64,000 nucleotides of DNA from Celoporthe dispersa (GCA_016584495.1 WAID01000008.1:558001-622000); one strand, 5' to 3'. Positions 1 to 12,791 are shown, numbered from the stretch's first letter. Numbers and translations are program-made. Notes: generated from the sequence alone by a model not told the origin.

Positions 1-119
1 GGCGCCGACGCGACCAGGAAGATGACGCCCAGGCTGGGCAGGGCTACGTATGTCGCTGCAGGACGGCAGAACGGAGGCTCGGGGTCCTTGCCGCCGGATC
101 CTGGGGCCTGGGGCGCCAT
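1..119 (-). CDS. 5' end of an unknown membrane protein gene (partial)
   Basis: An ATG in a near-ideal Kozak context (gccaccATGG on the minus strand) opens a frame that stays open to the left edge, giving about 39 residues. They begin MAPQAPGSGG, continue with a polar Pro-rich stretch, then a hydrophobic run (around VALPSLGVIFLVAS) that could be a first membrane helix. The product cannot be named because only the N-terminus is inside the window. The start context and the polar-to-hydrophobic pattern are what is seen; membrane location is inferred. It is co-directional with the NmrA-like gene 200 bp upstream of it. Confidence 0.45.
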   Translation of the reverse strand, partial: MAPQAPGSGGKDPEPPFCRPAATYVALPSLGVIFLVASA

Positions 120-322
120 GGTGGCTATCCAAGGGCTGAGGGATGGACAGGTCACCTGAGCTTGGCTGTACTGTCCAGAAAGGGGGCATCAACACGTCTC
201 CACGGGGCGCCGAGGGCCAAATCTGAGCTTATTGGAGGACTTCCGGTCGATATTGAGTAACTTGATGACAGCTGGCTACTTGGATATTTCGATAATGCAG
301 AGTCGACAGTCTCTTATCTGGC

Positions 323-1300
323 TTACCTTGTCGTGGAGGAAGAAGGCGGATCGCTCTCGAGTGCCTCTCGGACCAGTTCTCGCAGGTCCTTCCGCCTGAC
401 GAGCAGGTCTCCATCCCCCCCAAACCGCAGGCCTTCTGTAAGGTTCCCAGCGCCGCTACCACCAAAGTTGAGCGGCAAGACGGTGTTCACATAGGCCCCT
501 ATCCAGTCCTGCGCCCGAACTGCCTCCTCCTTCTTTCTCCACAGCTCCTCCGAGCTGATGTCCACCGTGGAGAACGTGCGCCCAGAGACCTCCTCGAGCA
601 CGTCTCTTGCCTCCTTCATAGTTGTCTGCACCTCGGCGACGGGTATCCGCTTGTTCTTGGTCTTGTCCTCATCCATCTTCAGCGCGGCGACGACGCACGC
701 CGCGATGAAGCCAGTCGAGCTTGCCGTGAAGACCTCGGAGCCGCCGTCGATGATCACTGCCCTGCCGTGCCTCAGGTCCCAGATGTCGAGCAGGCCCTGG
801 AGGGCGGAGTCGATGAACATGCCGGGTACAATCGTGGTGAAGCTTGTCGGGGAGTCACCCGCGTCGACAAGAGACATGAACGTGCTCGCGTTGCGCACCG
901 AGGGCGCATCCTTCCCAAAGCCAGCAACGGCAACAGGGTGTAGCACATCGAGTGTAAACTCGCTTGGGAAGATCCGTCGTACGCCGGCCTCCTGCGCCGC
1001 CCGCAGGAGCAGGAGATCGAGCTTGTGCGCCACCACGGTGGGGAGGGCAGAGATCACCGCGTCGGCGCCCTTCAATGCCTGGACCAGAGAGTCGTTGTTC
1101 TCGTAGTCGACTGGTGTGACTGCATACTCCCTAGAGCCCTGCTGGCGGATGGATCTTGCGTCTTCGGTGCCAGGTACCGATGGGCTCTTGCGTACCAGAA
1201 CCGTGACATTAAAGACAGGTGCTGTAGACTCAAGCAGGCTGCGAAGTATCGGAGCACCAAGACGGCCTGTCGCGCCAACGAGGACGATGGATTGAAACAT
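323..1300 (-). CDS. NmrA-like / isoflavone reductase-like NAD(P)-binding oxidoreductase
   Basis: This is a single-exon gene of 325 residues. The N-terminus shows a Rossmann dinucleotide-binding loop, VLVGATGRLGAPI (GxTGxxG), after a short beta strand, as in NmrA and the PCBER/isoflavone reductase branch of atypical short-chain dehydrogenases. The core motifs ADAVISALPT and RRIFPSEFTLDV (the F-P-S-E-F signature) are also typical. Members either reduce small phenolic or ketone substrates with NADPH or sense NAD(P) redox state; the sequence does not tell which. The start is the first ATG (MFQSIVLVG). The stop TAA lies inside the string AAGGTAAGCC, which resembles a 5' splice site, so a short extra 3' exon is possible. 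Length matches the family. The substrate is unknown. Confidence 0.85.
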   Translation of the reverse strand: MFQSIVLVGATGRLGAPILRSLLESTAPVFNVTVLVRKSPSVPGTEDARSIRQQGSREYAVTPVDYENNDSLVQALKGADAVISALPTVVAHKLDLLLLRAAQEAGVRRIFPSEFTLDVLHPVAVAGFGKDAPSVRNASTFMSLVDAGDSPTSFTTIVPGMFIDSALQGLLDIWDLRHGRAVIIDGGSEVFTASSTGFIAACVVAALKMDEDKTKNKRIPVAEVQTTMKEARDVLEEVSGRTFSTVDISSEELWRKKEEAVRAQDWIGAYVNTVLPLNFGGSGAGNLTEGLRFGGDGDLLVRRKDLRELVREALESDPPSSSTTR

Positions 1301-4300
1301 CACGACCTTCAAGGAATGTTCTGGGAAGTCTGGCTGGTGGGCACTGGAGATCCTGTCCGAGCAGCGAAGTAATTAATGATTAACGAGCCTGGGCTGGACT
1401 GGAGACTGGGAAGCTTTTCTTTTTTTTATATCAAGTGCTCCGCATGACCTCTGAAGCCGCGCATCAGCCTACGCACAGTAGGATTCCGGCCACCAATATT
1501 TCAAATCAGAAGCGGTCGCTTTCGTTTGTAACCATCGTGGTCTAGAGCTTACTAGGGGAGCGGGACAATTAATCAGCAGCAGCCTCTGGTCACTTCTTCC
1601 TGCCCAGCCCTGAGATGTCACCACACCTTCCTTCTTCGGCTCCTTCATTATCAGCAAAGCTCTTGGCTCCTCATCCTCTGGCTGAAGCCGCAGAGGTTCT
1701 AGATCGAGAGACGTCGTGTAGAAAGAAACCCGTGCGGGCAGGATGCTGATCCTTGGGCAACTCCAATGACGCGCAGAATCCCTAATCCGACAAGGCGCTG
1801 TGCCTCTGCAACCAAGAGGCGTCTGCGTCTGTCAGGGCGGGACCCCCTGCTTCCTATTATGGGCCGTCTTGCGCGAAGTTGGATACCGCCCTGACCGTTA
1901 CTGAGCTTGTGGGCCCGGAGTACTTTCAAAGAGAGGCAACACCAGCTGGAGTGCGGCAGCGAGTCCAGACCGGCTGGCGATTTAACACATTAGGAGAACA
2001 AGCACAAGGCAGGCGAGGGAGGGAGGGGAGTGGATAAGATGATAGGGAAAATAGGTTGGGAAAAGAAACAGAAGAAGTGTCAGAAGTGGATAAGCGGCTC
2101 AGCTCTCTTTTCATGGGGGCGGGGGGCACGATCGCCTCGCATGATCGTCTCAGGAGAAGTTGACGGCCGCGCAATGATCGCAGAGGCTTCTTCTGGTAGC
2201 GAGGAAGGGATGCTTACCACGCTATGTCAGTACGGTAGTATTTCCCTTCTATACCCGTCGACCTACATATGTACATTCTTGGTTGCTTCCCACCACGTGA
2301 TTAGACGTTTCTCGGACCTCGTGTCGGATCAGGTCCGACGCCCTCCTCCCTTCCGAACAGACGTCAAGGCCCAGGAATTAATATCTACATATCGCCACAA
2401 TTATTGTGGACAGGAGATCCATCATGAGGGGTGAGTTCTCCGGTCCATAAGCATCAGACCCTATGGTGTCCATGAATGAGGCCCAGGGTCCGCGGCGGCG
2501 GCCTTGCGTCCCGGATATCATTTGGCTCCATGCTGCCGGTTTCTGTGCATCATTCATTACTGGTAGTGATCAACCTGGGCGGGAACGGGCCCGGGACTCT
2601 GCTTGCGGGCACTTCTAGTCTCGAGTCACTTGTTCGAGAAGGAAAATTATGGAGTCACTGAGGGCTGGCCGGGGCAAAGCTCCGACGTGCAGGGCTCGGG
2701 GGTCGAAGAGTGGAAGGAGGGAGAAAAGAAAAAAAAAAAAAAGAGAGAAGGAACAGAAAAAAACCCATCATTCAGGGGCAGTATTAGGACATCACCGCCC
2801 CTACAGAGAGGGCTCTGGCTCTGGAATCTGTTCCAAACGAGAGAGGCTAGGTCGGTTCTGGATTAATGCGATGGGACCTCTGGCAGATCGCCGCATAAGG
2901 GATTATCCCACAGCAGACGATCACGGAGGCGCTCATCTTACCCAGCAGCTTAGCCCGCAATTCAGAGTCAGGAGTTGATGCACTACCAGAACCGGCTGCT
3001 GGAGCCGACGTAGCATCTGCGAGTCGGGCGGCCTATCAACAGCTATGCACCAGGCGATAATTGTGGGCGTCGAGGTGTGACAGCGGAAAACTCGTCGCCC
3101 ACGGACAGGCCCTCGAGACTCTTCCCTCTCCACCTTGTCGTCGCTCTGGAAAAGTACCGTGGAGTTGCTATTAGTTGCGTTGCTACGCAGGCCCGAGGCT
3201 GTGTCGCAACGTCATGCTTGCCGCGGTATAATCTCGGCCGGGGCCGCCGGAATCATGCTTGCTCTATGCACTGCATGCAGCATTACAATACCAAGCATCA
3301 TCGTCTCCCACAAGGCTTCTTCTACTAATACCTCGCGCACCGAACCAAGACTACGAGCCAGGCCGCCGTCGAGTCATTATTGTGCAACCACTTGTTCTCA
3401 GTGACTACAGGCTTGTCTGTCTAGAGTGAAGATCAAAACCGCCAAGTCCAGAGAGCCTCTGTCTGCTTACAAGGTAGTAATAGTAACGTGCGTCTGTGTT
3501 CCTTTTGCCCGGTTCGTCCGTGCCGCCAGGCACACTTGCGAGTGGATATCATGGCGTGTGTCTTTTGCCTGGCCAAGCAGGGCCCAGAAAAAAATTCCTT
3601 GCAAGCGGTGGAGCCTCGAGCTCGTTTCAACAGCATCGCACTATGTAGTAATGGGTTCCGGGTTTAACCACTCGGCCCTTTCCATACCCTTGCGTAGAGT
3701 CCGAATGCTACTTGAGAGCATTGTGATCATCACGCGACAAGGCCATACTATGTATCAGCATGGAGAGCCGCCACTTTTTCCTCTCTCTGTTTTGCTGCTT
3801 TGTACGTATACGGCCACACCGAGAGTGTACCATGGTAATAATTGTTGCAACAGCATCCCTACGATGGGATGGCGAGGTGACTGGTAGAGGAGAAACAAGA
3901 ACTCCAACCCTTTTTTATTGTCGCTTGCAGGGTCAAGCAACCTTCTTCCTTTCCCTTCTAGATGGCCCTTGTTGTGCCTCTTCACAGAACTGTGGTCTGG
4001 ATTCTTTCTTTTTTCTCCTAAGATCTTTCCAAAAAGAATCAAGTCAGACAGTCCCTTGCTGCCTGCTTTAGCTTGCGCTGCGTCCACAGCCCCTGGAGAG
4101 AGAAACTATGGTAGCTCAACCGCTTCAGCTGTTGCTATGGTACACTGCAGAGTTAGACATGGGGAGGCTAAAGGAGGAGTTCCACCATGCATGGGGCAAC
4201 TTGTTGCGAATGTGGTCCCTTGCGCGTAGAGGCGTGGAACCGCTTACTTTTCCGAACATATCGGATGGAAGAGGGTCAGCACTTAATAATGAATGTACCA

Positions 4301-5239
4301 TAGTAATAACAGATGGCCATTGGTTTCAACATCCTACAGGCTGCATACTGAGGGATGCTGAGCTGGTTGGTGGTCATCCTCCTACTACACTATAATGCTA
4401 TGGTGATTAGGAGCAGTAATGATAGTAGTCGATTCACAGGTGGCATATCCTGCTAGGGAGCCTTCAACGCGAGCAGAGCGTCTCCCAAGGCGCAACCGAA
4501 AAAGGTACAACGTGTTCGTTACGCGCTCCCTCTGGGACCGGCGGAACTAACCCGAGTATAAGCTACTAATTATTACTGTATTATTATGGTAACCAATCTA
4601 CTATTATAGTATATCCAAGTATAGTCGCTATGGGAACACGCTCGCCTGACATGGGCTACGCGCGGGACAACTTGGCATCGAGAGAGTCTGATACTGGCAT
4701 CCGCATTCCTCTTGCTTGAGGCCTGCTCGCCCGTGTCCCTGAATAGTATGCACGTTGCAGGCCTCGACTGCCTGAAACGGTCGACCTTCAGAGGAAGCCC
4801 AGCCACGCATAGTGTCATGATCTCCACCGAGACTCCATACATCCCGCGGAATCGGGTCTGAGGCCGCTAATATCAGCGAGGTGGATACAATACTCCATTT
4901 CGAGTAGGGTCGATCGCTGTGGGCGAGATGTACGCCCCTTGCAGGGGCGCTCCCTAGCTATTATCGTTCAACTAGCTCTTGTCCTGTAGCAGCATAATAA
5001 AGAAGAACTGCCTGTGGCCCGCCCTCTCTCTCGACTTGTCCAGGCAGGCTGGAGTCTTGACGAAGGTCGACCTTGTGTGTGTGTGTATGTATGTGTGTTT
5101 TACTGCTTAGTGTGTCGGTAATACATCCTCACCTTTGGATACTAGTCCAACACCGACCTCGAACACACCGTCCAACTCGCCCAAGACAGGATTCAACAAA
5201 CCACTTTTCTCCTCTCCCCTCCCATCTCATCTCGACAAC
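1301..5239. other. Long gene-free interval
   Basis: About 3.9 kb between the NmrA-like gene and the receptor gene. Short open frames occur on both strands but none shows a recognisable domain, a sensible start or splice-linked continuation. The segment around 4560-4620 is AT-rich, and 2729-2745 is an A-rich run. It presumably holds the promoters of both flanking, divergent genes. No RNA gene was recognised. Confidence 0.6.
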
Positions 5240-6934
5240 ATGACCATCTATCAAGACAACGCACCCCACGTTGTGGGGGCGGTGGTCACCCTCACGATCC
5301 TTGGCCTTACGAGTTTCGCACTGCGAGTTTATGTCCGGTACAGCCAGAAGACGTGGGGAGCCGAGGACTCCGTCATGGCCGTGGGTGTGGTGAGCATGAC
5401 GAACAAGAAGATACTCTCCATATCTATGCGGTCATATGATTAACCACATCTCTCTCTCTCTCTCTCTTGGTGTGTACCAGTTACCCTTCATCGTAATCTC
5501 GGTTGCCTGCATCCTCGGAGGCTTGAACGGGATCGGAGTCACCGACGCACATATTGCAGCAGCGACAGATGCCAACTATGAAACACTGGGCATGATGTAC
5601 TTTTTCCTCTTTGAGGTCTTTTACTGCGCGTCCATCATCCCGGTCAAGCTGTCCATCTCACTGATGCTCATCCGGATCGCCCAAAATCGTAAGGGTTACA
5701 TCTGGGCCTCGTGGGCAATGATGACCTTGTTCTTCCTCGCCGACGGAGGTGCTTTGTTCTACATCATCTTCCAGTGTTCACCAGTCTCGTACGTACGCAC
5801 CGAGAAGCCCTCGCAAGGTCCCGGGAGGTGTGTTTCGCCTTCAGGGCACCACTTGTACTAATTAATCTATAATTACACAGATATGCCTGGAACACCAACC
5901 AAGAAGGGTCCTGTCTGCCAGCGTCGTGGCTTGCCGATGTATACTACATGTGTACTGCCGTCAATATTGTTACAGACTGGACGACTGCTCTCCTGTATGT
6001 CTTTCTTTTGTCTCCCCCCTTTTTCCCGGCAGTATTATATTCAACGAGCTACTGCGATGACTATGACGTGGCCAGCGAGCTGACTTGGACCCAACTACAC
6101 AGGCCTATTCCTCTCCTGTGGCACGTCAGGCTCGAGCGCAGCGAGAAGCTCTCCGTGGCTGCTATCCTCGGTCTTGGTATCTTGTAGGTTTCCGTCAGGT
6201 GCATCCATGGATTTGTAATGTGCATGTTTTCTAGGCCAGGCACTCGCTGACAAGATGATATTTTCTTTAGTGCGAGTCTTGCAGCCTGCATCAGATTGAA
6301 TTATACCATTAACCTCACCTCATCCGAGAACTATCTCTGTATGCTCTCCCACCCTCGTGCACAATGCACGTGTCTCCCGAGCTAATTGCGGTCATAGACG
6401 AAATCTCCAACATTGTCATCTGGGGTTATCTGGAGCCAGCTGTAGGCTTGGTACGTACAAACCCAATCTCTTGGTTCTCCTCCGGCTGTGTTTCAGGTTT
6501 CAACAAGACGAACCTCCTCTCTGCTGTCTTCCCTGTACACTTCTCGTTCACTGGAAGCTATATGTATCCTGACAACTCGACAGTTTGTCGGCTGCATCGC
6601 CACACTTCGGCCGCTGTTCAGGAGCCTCTTCCGACTGGGCTCCTTGGGGAGCAGCAAGGGCAAGTCGGGTGCCGGCCAGTCCAGGATGCGGTTCCCAAAC
6701 AACTCCCGCCGGACCTACGATCAGTTCTCCAAGAACGGCGACTTCGAGATGGGCGACATTGGCACGACGACCAGGGCATACAACGGCGCCCACGGCCACC
6801 CCACCACACCGAGCGACACCGACAGTATGGAGCACATTTTGATGGACCAGAAAGATCCACATCCCCTGCACACAAACCAGAGCATCGTTGTCAGCCGGCA
6901 TGTGCACATTGCACACGAGCCGAAGGGGCTTTGA
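5240..6934 (+). CDS. PTH11-like fungal rhodopsin-domain integral membrane protein
   Basis: Seven exons can be joined in phase: 5240-5389, 5481-5788, 5881-5994, 6103-6183, 6271-6338, 6398-6450 and 6584-6934, giving 374 residues. The product has the layout of the fungal rhodopsin-domain family (many are PTH11-type GPCR-like proteins). A first helix leads to RVYVRYSQKTWGAED, then come several hydrophobic helices, an extracellular segment ending SPVSYAWN, the membrane-proximal strings PIPLLWHVRLERSEKLSVA and IWGYLEPAVGL, and FVGCIATLRPLF at the end of helix 7. A polar, disordered cytosolic tail of roughly 100 residues follows. Such proteins sit in the plasma membrane and are thought to sense surface or chemical cues. 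No CFEM Cys-rich N-terminus is present. The ligand is unknown. Every intron has a GT donor and AG acceptor. Confidence 0.9.
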
Positions 6935-8241
6935 TAAAGAGAATATGAACCCTGTTTCTGGAATAATATACGGCGCTGGAGGATTATGAGGGTCACAGGC
7001 CTCGCCTTCACGACGAGGAGGTCTCCTTTTCCTCGTTTTGAGTATAATGACTTTTTATTATTATTATTTATTTTATTTCATACGCACATAGAGTCCCTTA
7101 TTGGCGAAAACAATGCAACAATAGGATCGCCTGAAACCTCGGCCAACTTTTATTGATTTGAATGCTAGGCCGGTGTGTTAACCAGTTCTTGTGGTTTTTG
7201 GTACCTTTTTTTTCTTCTTTTTTTTTCTTTTATTTTCTTTTATTTCTCTCTTCCTTTTCTTCTTTTTTCCTTTTGGTTTCTTTTTTCTTTTCCTTTCTCA
7301 CTCTCTTTCTTCTTTTATTGAGAGCTGTTACAAATAAATGTCCTGTGCCAGACGCCACGATATATAAAATAGTGGCGCGAGTTCGGGAGTTATTTATAGG
7401 GACAAAACGTCCGCACGGAGAAACGGCATCGGTCAAACTTTAATTTACAAGATAGACTTTCGCTTACCTGCCTAGATCCGACATGCTGGACGGAATCCTG
7501 GTGGTCGAATGTTCTAGACCTAGACAGGGCCCGGATTCATCATGTTCTGCTGCCAATACGTTGCAGGTCGTCATAGTAAGATTTATGAGAAGTCATATTT
7601 CGTAACAGGGCATATTACGGGTTGGACTTCAACTTGCTGTCTGTGCATGTCTTTGTCCCCCGCGCCACCGACGTTCTGCAAAATCCCGTCGAATCATTGC
7701 AAGGACGTATGTCCCTGAAACTTTGTTATCGTCTCTTACTACATTGATCTTGCATGGATAGCAGATCACCTCAGTAGCCTGTTTGATATTCCCGTCTGTT
7801 TGGGGAGTGCGCCTCGGAGGCACAATCACAGCCAGTGGGACATGGAATTGTACAAGTACTTAAAATGGGCATATTTTATCATTCAGCAGGCTTCAAGGGT
7901 ACGGTAGTGGGCTTATTATAAGTCTGTTGAGTAATCATGTCGGGAGTATCATGGACTGGTTTTATTGGCCATAAAACACTGGCAGCTAGCTGTACCTACT
8001 ACGGCCTGTCGGCTGTTTATTCGTTAGACGTATCTCCCGAGACAACTCGGGACTTAAGTCAAGTTGCAGTGCAATCATTAGGTCTGTTAAACAGTGCGCG
8101 CCCTTTTGCGTCGGTTCCTCAGTGTCTACTTACATACAGCTGCTGACAGTATTTAAAGAGCCATCAGTTAATAGTTATCCACTGACTGACCAACAGAACC
8201 AACAGAGCAGGTCCGCACAGCTTTTTCATAATATCCGGGCA
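6935..8241. other. Intergenic region
   Basis: 1.3 kb without a supported gene. It starts with an AT-rich 3' flank of the receptor gene (TTATTATTATTTATT at about 7056-7070), then a long pyrimidine-rich tract near 7205-7315, then the upstream region of the alpha/beta hydrolase gene. Confidence 0.6.
8151..8158 (+). promoter_or_regulatory. TATA-like element upstream of the hydrolase gene
   Basis: TATTTAAA lies about 90 bp before the hydrolase ATG at 8242, a plausible core-promoter position. This rests on sequence resemblance only. Confidence 0.35.
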
Positions 8242-9135
8242 ATGTCGTCGACAGTGGCCCGCAGCAGCTTTATCGAGGTCCAACCCGACGTCAGCCTCCA
8301 CGTGGAGGTCATCAATGCGGGCGGCGCAGGCCCCCGCGACCACACGCCGACGGTCGTCTTTCTGCATTACTGGGGAGGATCAACACGCACCTGGTCCAAG
8401 GTCATCCCGCTTGTGCACGCTGCAGAGAATGCTCATCATCACGGCTACCGCACCGTCGCCATCGACTTCCGCGGCTGGGGCGCGTCCACCGGCCCTCGCA
8501 GGCCGGCGCATACTCCACCGCGCACCTTGCCGCAGACGTCGAGGCTGTGGTTGAGCGCCTGGAACTGACGACAGTCTACATTGTGGGGCTCAGCATGGGC
8601 GCCAAGGTCGCCCAGGCCGTCGCCGGCCGGGGCAATGTGAAGGGACTGAAGGGACTTGTGCTGGTGAGCCCGGCGCCGCCGACACCGCTGGTCTTGCCTC
8701 CCGAGGCCAGTGAGCAGCAGGTCCATGCGTACGAGACCTGGCAGAACGCCGAGTTTGTGGCCCGGAACGTGCTGCTCTCGCCGTCGCCGCGGGTGATCGA
8801 TGATGAGCTACTGAAACAGACCGTTGGGGACATGCTTAGGGGGGAAGCAGGAGGCCAAGGCTGCGTGGCCTGCGTACGCGATGGGCGAGGACATCAGGCT
8901 GCTGGCAGGACAGATCAAGGTGCCGGTGCGGGTCGTTGCTGCGGCGAGGGACGTTGTCGAGCCTCTAGCGAGGGTCAAGGGAGAGGTATGTGCGAATATC
9001 GAGGGCTGCAAGCTGGTGGTGCTGCCTGGGTCGGGCCATCTCTCGCCCCTGGAGGCACCAGAGGAGGTCTGCAAGCAGATACTGGACTTCCTTGCCGGCC
9101 TGGAGGGTGTTGTACCTCGTGCCCGGTCAGCCTGA
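8242..9135 (+). CDS. Alpha/beta hydrolase fold protein, with two compensating frameshifts
   Basis: The encoded protein (about 297 residues once the frame is followed) is a single-domain alpha/beta hydrolase. It has an oxyanion region VVFLHYWGG, the strand IDFRGWGAS, a nucleophile elbow GLSMG, a candidate acid in AARDVVEPL and the catalytic His in GSGHLSPLEAPEEV. Reading moves out of frame near 8500 (one base apparently missing) and back into the original frame at the G6 run 8838-8843 (one base apparently extra). Homology-like sequence is continuous across all three pieces, and catalytic residues are all kept. I read it as an intact gene with two sequence errors. A real frameshifted pseudogene is the alternative. 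The substrate is unknown. Confidence 0.8.
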
Positions 9136-9272
9136 GTCGGGTGTGACCCCATACAATCATCAGAGCCGTCTGTGCATGCCCTCTGCCTCTGTGCTGTACG
9201 TGCTATCGACACATTCTATATCTAGTTGTCCAGATCTCACCCTCTTCCCTCCCCTCTCCCCCCCTCCCTTGT

Positions 9273-11360
9273 CTAGGAGCCGATCATGACAATCCTGCCC
9301 TCCACCTTGGGCGCGATGGCCTGCGTCCAGTCGCAGTCGACCTCGTCCTCCTCGAGCTCGTCATCTGCTAGTGCGCTGACTCCTGCCTTCCTGCACCATC
9401 GCCTGAACATCCGCCTCATGATCCTCAACTCCTTCTCCTCCTCCTCCTCCGAGATGCCCGACAGCAGGCGCTCGAGGCTCGCAGGCGAGGTCGCGGGCAC
9501 ATCGCCGTCCCGGTCGACCTCTGTGTCGCTCTCCGTGAGGGGGCCGACGCTGCATCGCCGGGCCCGCATCTTGGCCGGCGTCCAGTCCTCCCAGCTCGAT
9601 GCCGAGCGCCTGTGGCGGCTCGCCTGTGCGACCGGGCTGGGGTTGGGGGTCGGCTTCTTGGGAGGGAGGATGGGGTGAGACTTGGTCACATTGGAGACCA
9701 CCTTGTCCCAGTGCTGGCTCATGTGCGGGCCCAGGTGCGTCCACCTGTCGAGGACCTTGAGCTGCATGAAGTACTGGCGCAGGAGCATGGAGATGAGGAT
9801 GCCGTTCTCCTCCGAGACGATCTCGACCGCCTGGCCGCCCTCCTCCTCGATGAGCAGGGACCTATAGCCGTCTGTTTAGGAAGAAGAAGAAAAACTTGGT
9901 CAGCCGTGGCAGTTCCCCTCAAGAGGCCTGGTGTTTTGAGTGTGCAGGGAGGACTGTTGATTACCCTTTCCGCGGCCCATGTAGCCGCGCGTCGAGAGCA
10001 CGTATAGCTTCTCGGGCAGGTACCCGTCCCCGGCGATGTCCACCTCGGTCACCCTGTCGCCCGACGGCCGTCTCGGGTCGAAGGTGAAGCGGATGTTGGA
10101 CACCTGCGGGAACCTTCCCTCCAGCGCCGGGTACAGGCTCACGCTGTTCTCCAGGGCCTCGCGGATGGCCCTGCCGGTCACCCTGAGGACAACGATGGGG
10201 TCCTCGAAGGGGAAGCAGTCCGTGATGTCCTTGACGCGGATGGGACCGGGCGGGTAGATCTGGTCGCCACGGATCGTGCCGGCGGCCATGAGGGCGCAGT
10301 CGGCATTGTAGTGGTGGCGCATGATGTCACAGACGAAGTTGCCGATGTTGGACTCCCTGAGGCGGACCGTGGTGAAGCGGGCGTCGAGCGGGGCCGCGGT
10401 CCAGCCCACGGGTTTCTCGAGGGACTGCTTCAGCTTGGCGGTCAGCCGCCCGGCCAGCTCCAGGGTCGGCCTGTGCTCTGCGACCGAGGAGACGACGTCC
10501 CGCCGGTAGATGGTGAAGTCCCACCTCTGGGGGCTCCCCTCCGGGGCGCGCCGCGCCTCGATGTAGCTGAGCTGCTTGAAGTCGGTGCCGGACCTCAGCA
10601 CGTGGCAGCCGTTGATGAGGCTGTGCGAGTAGTAGTGGTCGTGCCCGCCTAGGATCAGGTCGACGTGGCCGCCGGCGCCCTCGGCTAGCTTGTTGTCGTT
10701 GGGCTCGCGCATGTGCGTGAGGGCCACGATCATGTCGGCGCCCTCGGCTCGCAGCTTCGGGGCCAGCTCCCTGGCGGTCTCGGTGGCCGACCTGTAGATG
10801 AGGTCCGGCGGCAGGGAGTTGATGGTCTCGAGCCACTCCCGCTCCCCGAGGCCGATGACACCTATCTTGATGCCGTTGCTGGCCGTGAGCATGTGGGTGC
10901 GCCTCGCGTTGCCGATGGGGACGTCCTCGCCCAGCGCCGGGTCGAGGATGTTGGCGACCAGCCAGGGGAAGTTGCACTTCCCCTTCAGCTGGCTGAACTG
11001 GGTCACGCCGAAGTCGAGGTCGTGGTTCCCCAGGGCGGCGACGTCGGTCCCGATGGTGTTGAGTATGGGGACCATGTGGGAGCCCTTGGTGATGGAGCTC
11101 TCGAGGCTGGGGTTGAAGGCGTCGCCGGAGAAGAGGGTCAGGCAGCGGGGCTGGTCCCTGAAGCGCTCGCCGTCCTGGTAGTCCCTCACCACGGTGATGA
11201 ACCTGGCGATGCCGCCGACAGGCTCTGCCGAGGACGGGTCGAGGTGGTAGACATCGTTGTAGTGGAGGAGCCTGAGGTCAGGAGGAGCTGCCGTGGAGGA
11301 AGGGCTGCCGTATGTGACGACCTCCTCAGCCGCGGGCCTGGTGGTCTCGTCGGGCGCCAT
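9273..11360 (-). CDS. 5'-nucleotidase / 2',3'-cyclic phosphodiesterase-like metallophosphoesterase
   Basis: Two exons (9965-11360 and 9273-9871) join as GKDGYR across an 85-93 bp intron, giving 664 residues. The N-terminal calcineurin-like domain carries the metal ligands in order: LLHYNDVYHLDP, LFSGDAFNPS, ALGNHDLDFG, ALTHMREPND and LILGGHDHYY. The C-terminal nucleotidase domain follows (NIGNFVCDIMRHHYNADCAL to the end of exon 1). The family hydrolyses nucleoside monophosphates or cyclic phosphodiesters using two divalent metal ions. No signal peptide or GPI signal is visible, so a cytosolic enzyme is inferred, unlike the periplasmic UshA-type relatives. The tail after residue about 530 is acidic and low in complexity. 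It converges on the hydrolase gene with 137 bp between stops. Confidence 0.88.
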
Positions 11361-12791
11361 GAGAGGAGGAGGATGAGGAGTGAAAGGAGGAGGAGCAGGG
11401 ACGAGGTGGCCCGGGGTCTGACCACGCCGGGAGATCTAGGTATCGAAGAAGAGAGGTTCAACAGCAGCTGTAGCAGCAGTGGTCGCCGTAAGAGAGCACG
11501 TGGGCGAGAGACGTCGGCCGGGTGGGATGCTGTAGAGGTAAAACCTGCCCTGCAGCAAGATAGGTTTGGTGTGAAAAGACCACCTGGCCCCTCGGCTGTC
11601 TGTCTGCCGGGTCTCCCAGTCTCTCTCTCTCTCTCTGGTGTTAAGCTGTGGTGTGCCAGCTCACTCGCAGCATGCGTGGCGGTGAGTGCGGTCGGTGGGC
11701 GAGTCGAGCTGAGCAGGGCGAGTCGAGCGTGAGAGGTGTGTGTGTGTGAGTGATGGGTTATGGTGTGTGTGAGCCCACCTTTTTGAGCTTGGCAGCCCTT
11801 ATTTTCTTGGTCCCTCGTGCTGCAGACAGCCTGCTGCGTATACGCCGCAGGGCACCTGTCTGCACGGATAGACAGGACCAGGGCGAGAAAAAAAAAGATC
11901 AGGGAGTTTTTGACGGGCAGGCTGCGACTCCGTCAGGTGGAACGTTTTTGAAGCCGAGTTAAGAGGGAGAGAGGCGCCCCCTCCACTGTACCTACCCGGC
12001 AAGTATGTACATCCGTACCTGCCCTGGGAGTAAGTACCTGTACCCTTGCATGACGTTTAGGCTGGTGGCTGTGTGTGTGTACCGTGTAACTACTCGTGCG
12101 TGGCAGCTGCTGCCCAAGTATGTATCTTTCAGGCGTTGTTGTGCTGTAAAGCGCTGTAGAAGGGCCCCCCTTTCCCCCCCCTGGCTTGAGGTGGTGCTAA
12201 TCCGTCTCACCAATCGGCAGGTCCCCATTGCTAAGTGAGACCACTGGCGGCGGCGGAGGTGCCCTAGTGGCTGGCCCTGATGATCCCCTGTGGAAGGGTC
12301 GAGGGGTCCGAGGTGAGGGGCAGTGAGGGGCACCACCCTTCCTTTCCAACCCCTCTGTGATGTACCACCAAACTGTCGCAGTATAAAAAGCTTACAAGTT
12401 GTATTTTTTGTCTTCTCTTCTCTTATTATACATCTCTCTACCTGCCTGTAAGGTCAACATCCTGCCCGCTCTGGCTTAAATTTTAGCCTGTGAGGGTCCG
12501 GTCTGGCAGCTGCGCAAGTGAGCACCACCAGCCAGCCGGCAAGCTCATTTGACGTACGTAATGAATATCCATATACTCGATGGGAGACTATAAATACGTT
12601 CCGTCCTCTACACCCAACAACACAACTTACTCTACACTGACCAACACTTCATTCAATTCCTGGCTACTACACTTGGAACCATAACCAGAGAAACAAAGAG
12701 AAAAAAAAGAAAAGAAGAAGACCCTTCACACACACACACACACTACAGCCGACATTACTTCTTGCTTTCCTCCTCTTCCTCCATCGGGAAC
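11361..12791. other. Divergent promoter region
   Basis: 1.4 kb between the divergently transcribed nucleotidase-like gene and the GNAT gene. It holds a CT run near 11620, an (AC)n stretch just before the GNAT start at about 12729-12742 and a TATA element (listed separately). No coding sequence is supported. Confidence 0.6.
12588..12596 (+). promoter_or_regulatory. TATA box of the GNAT gene
   Basis: CTATAAATA lies 196 bp before the GNAT ATG and is followed by a CA-rich leader (CACCCAACAACACAAC), as is common for fungal transcribed leaders. The assignment is inferred from the motif and its position. Confidence 0.45.
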
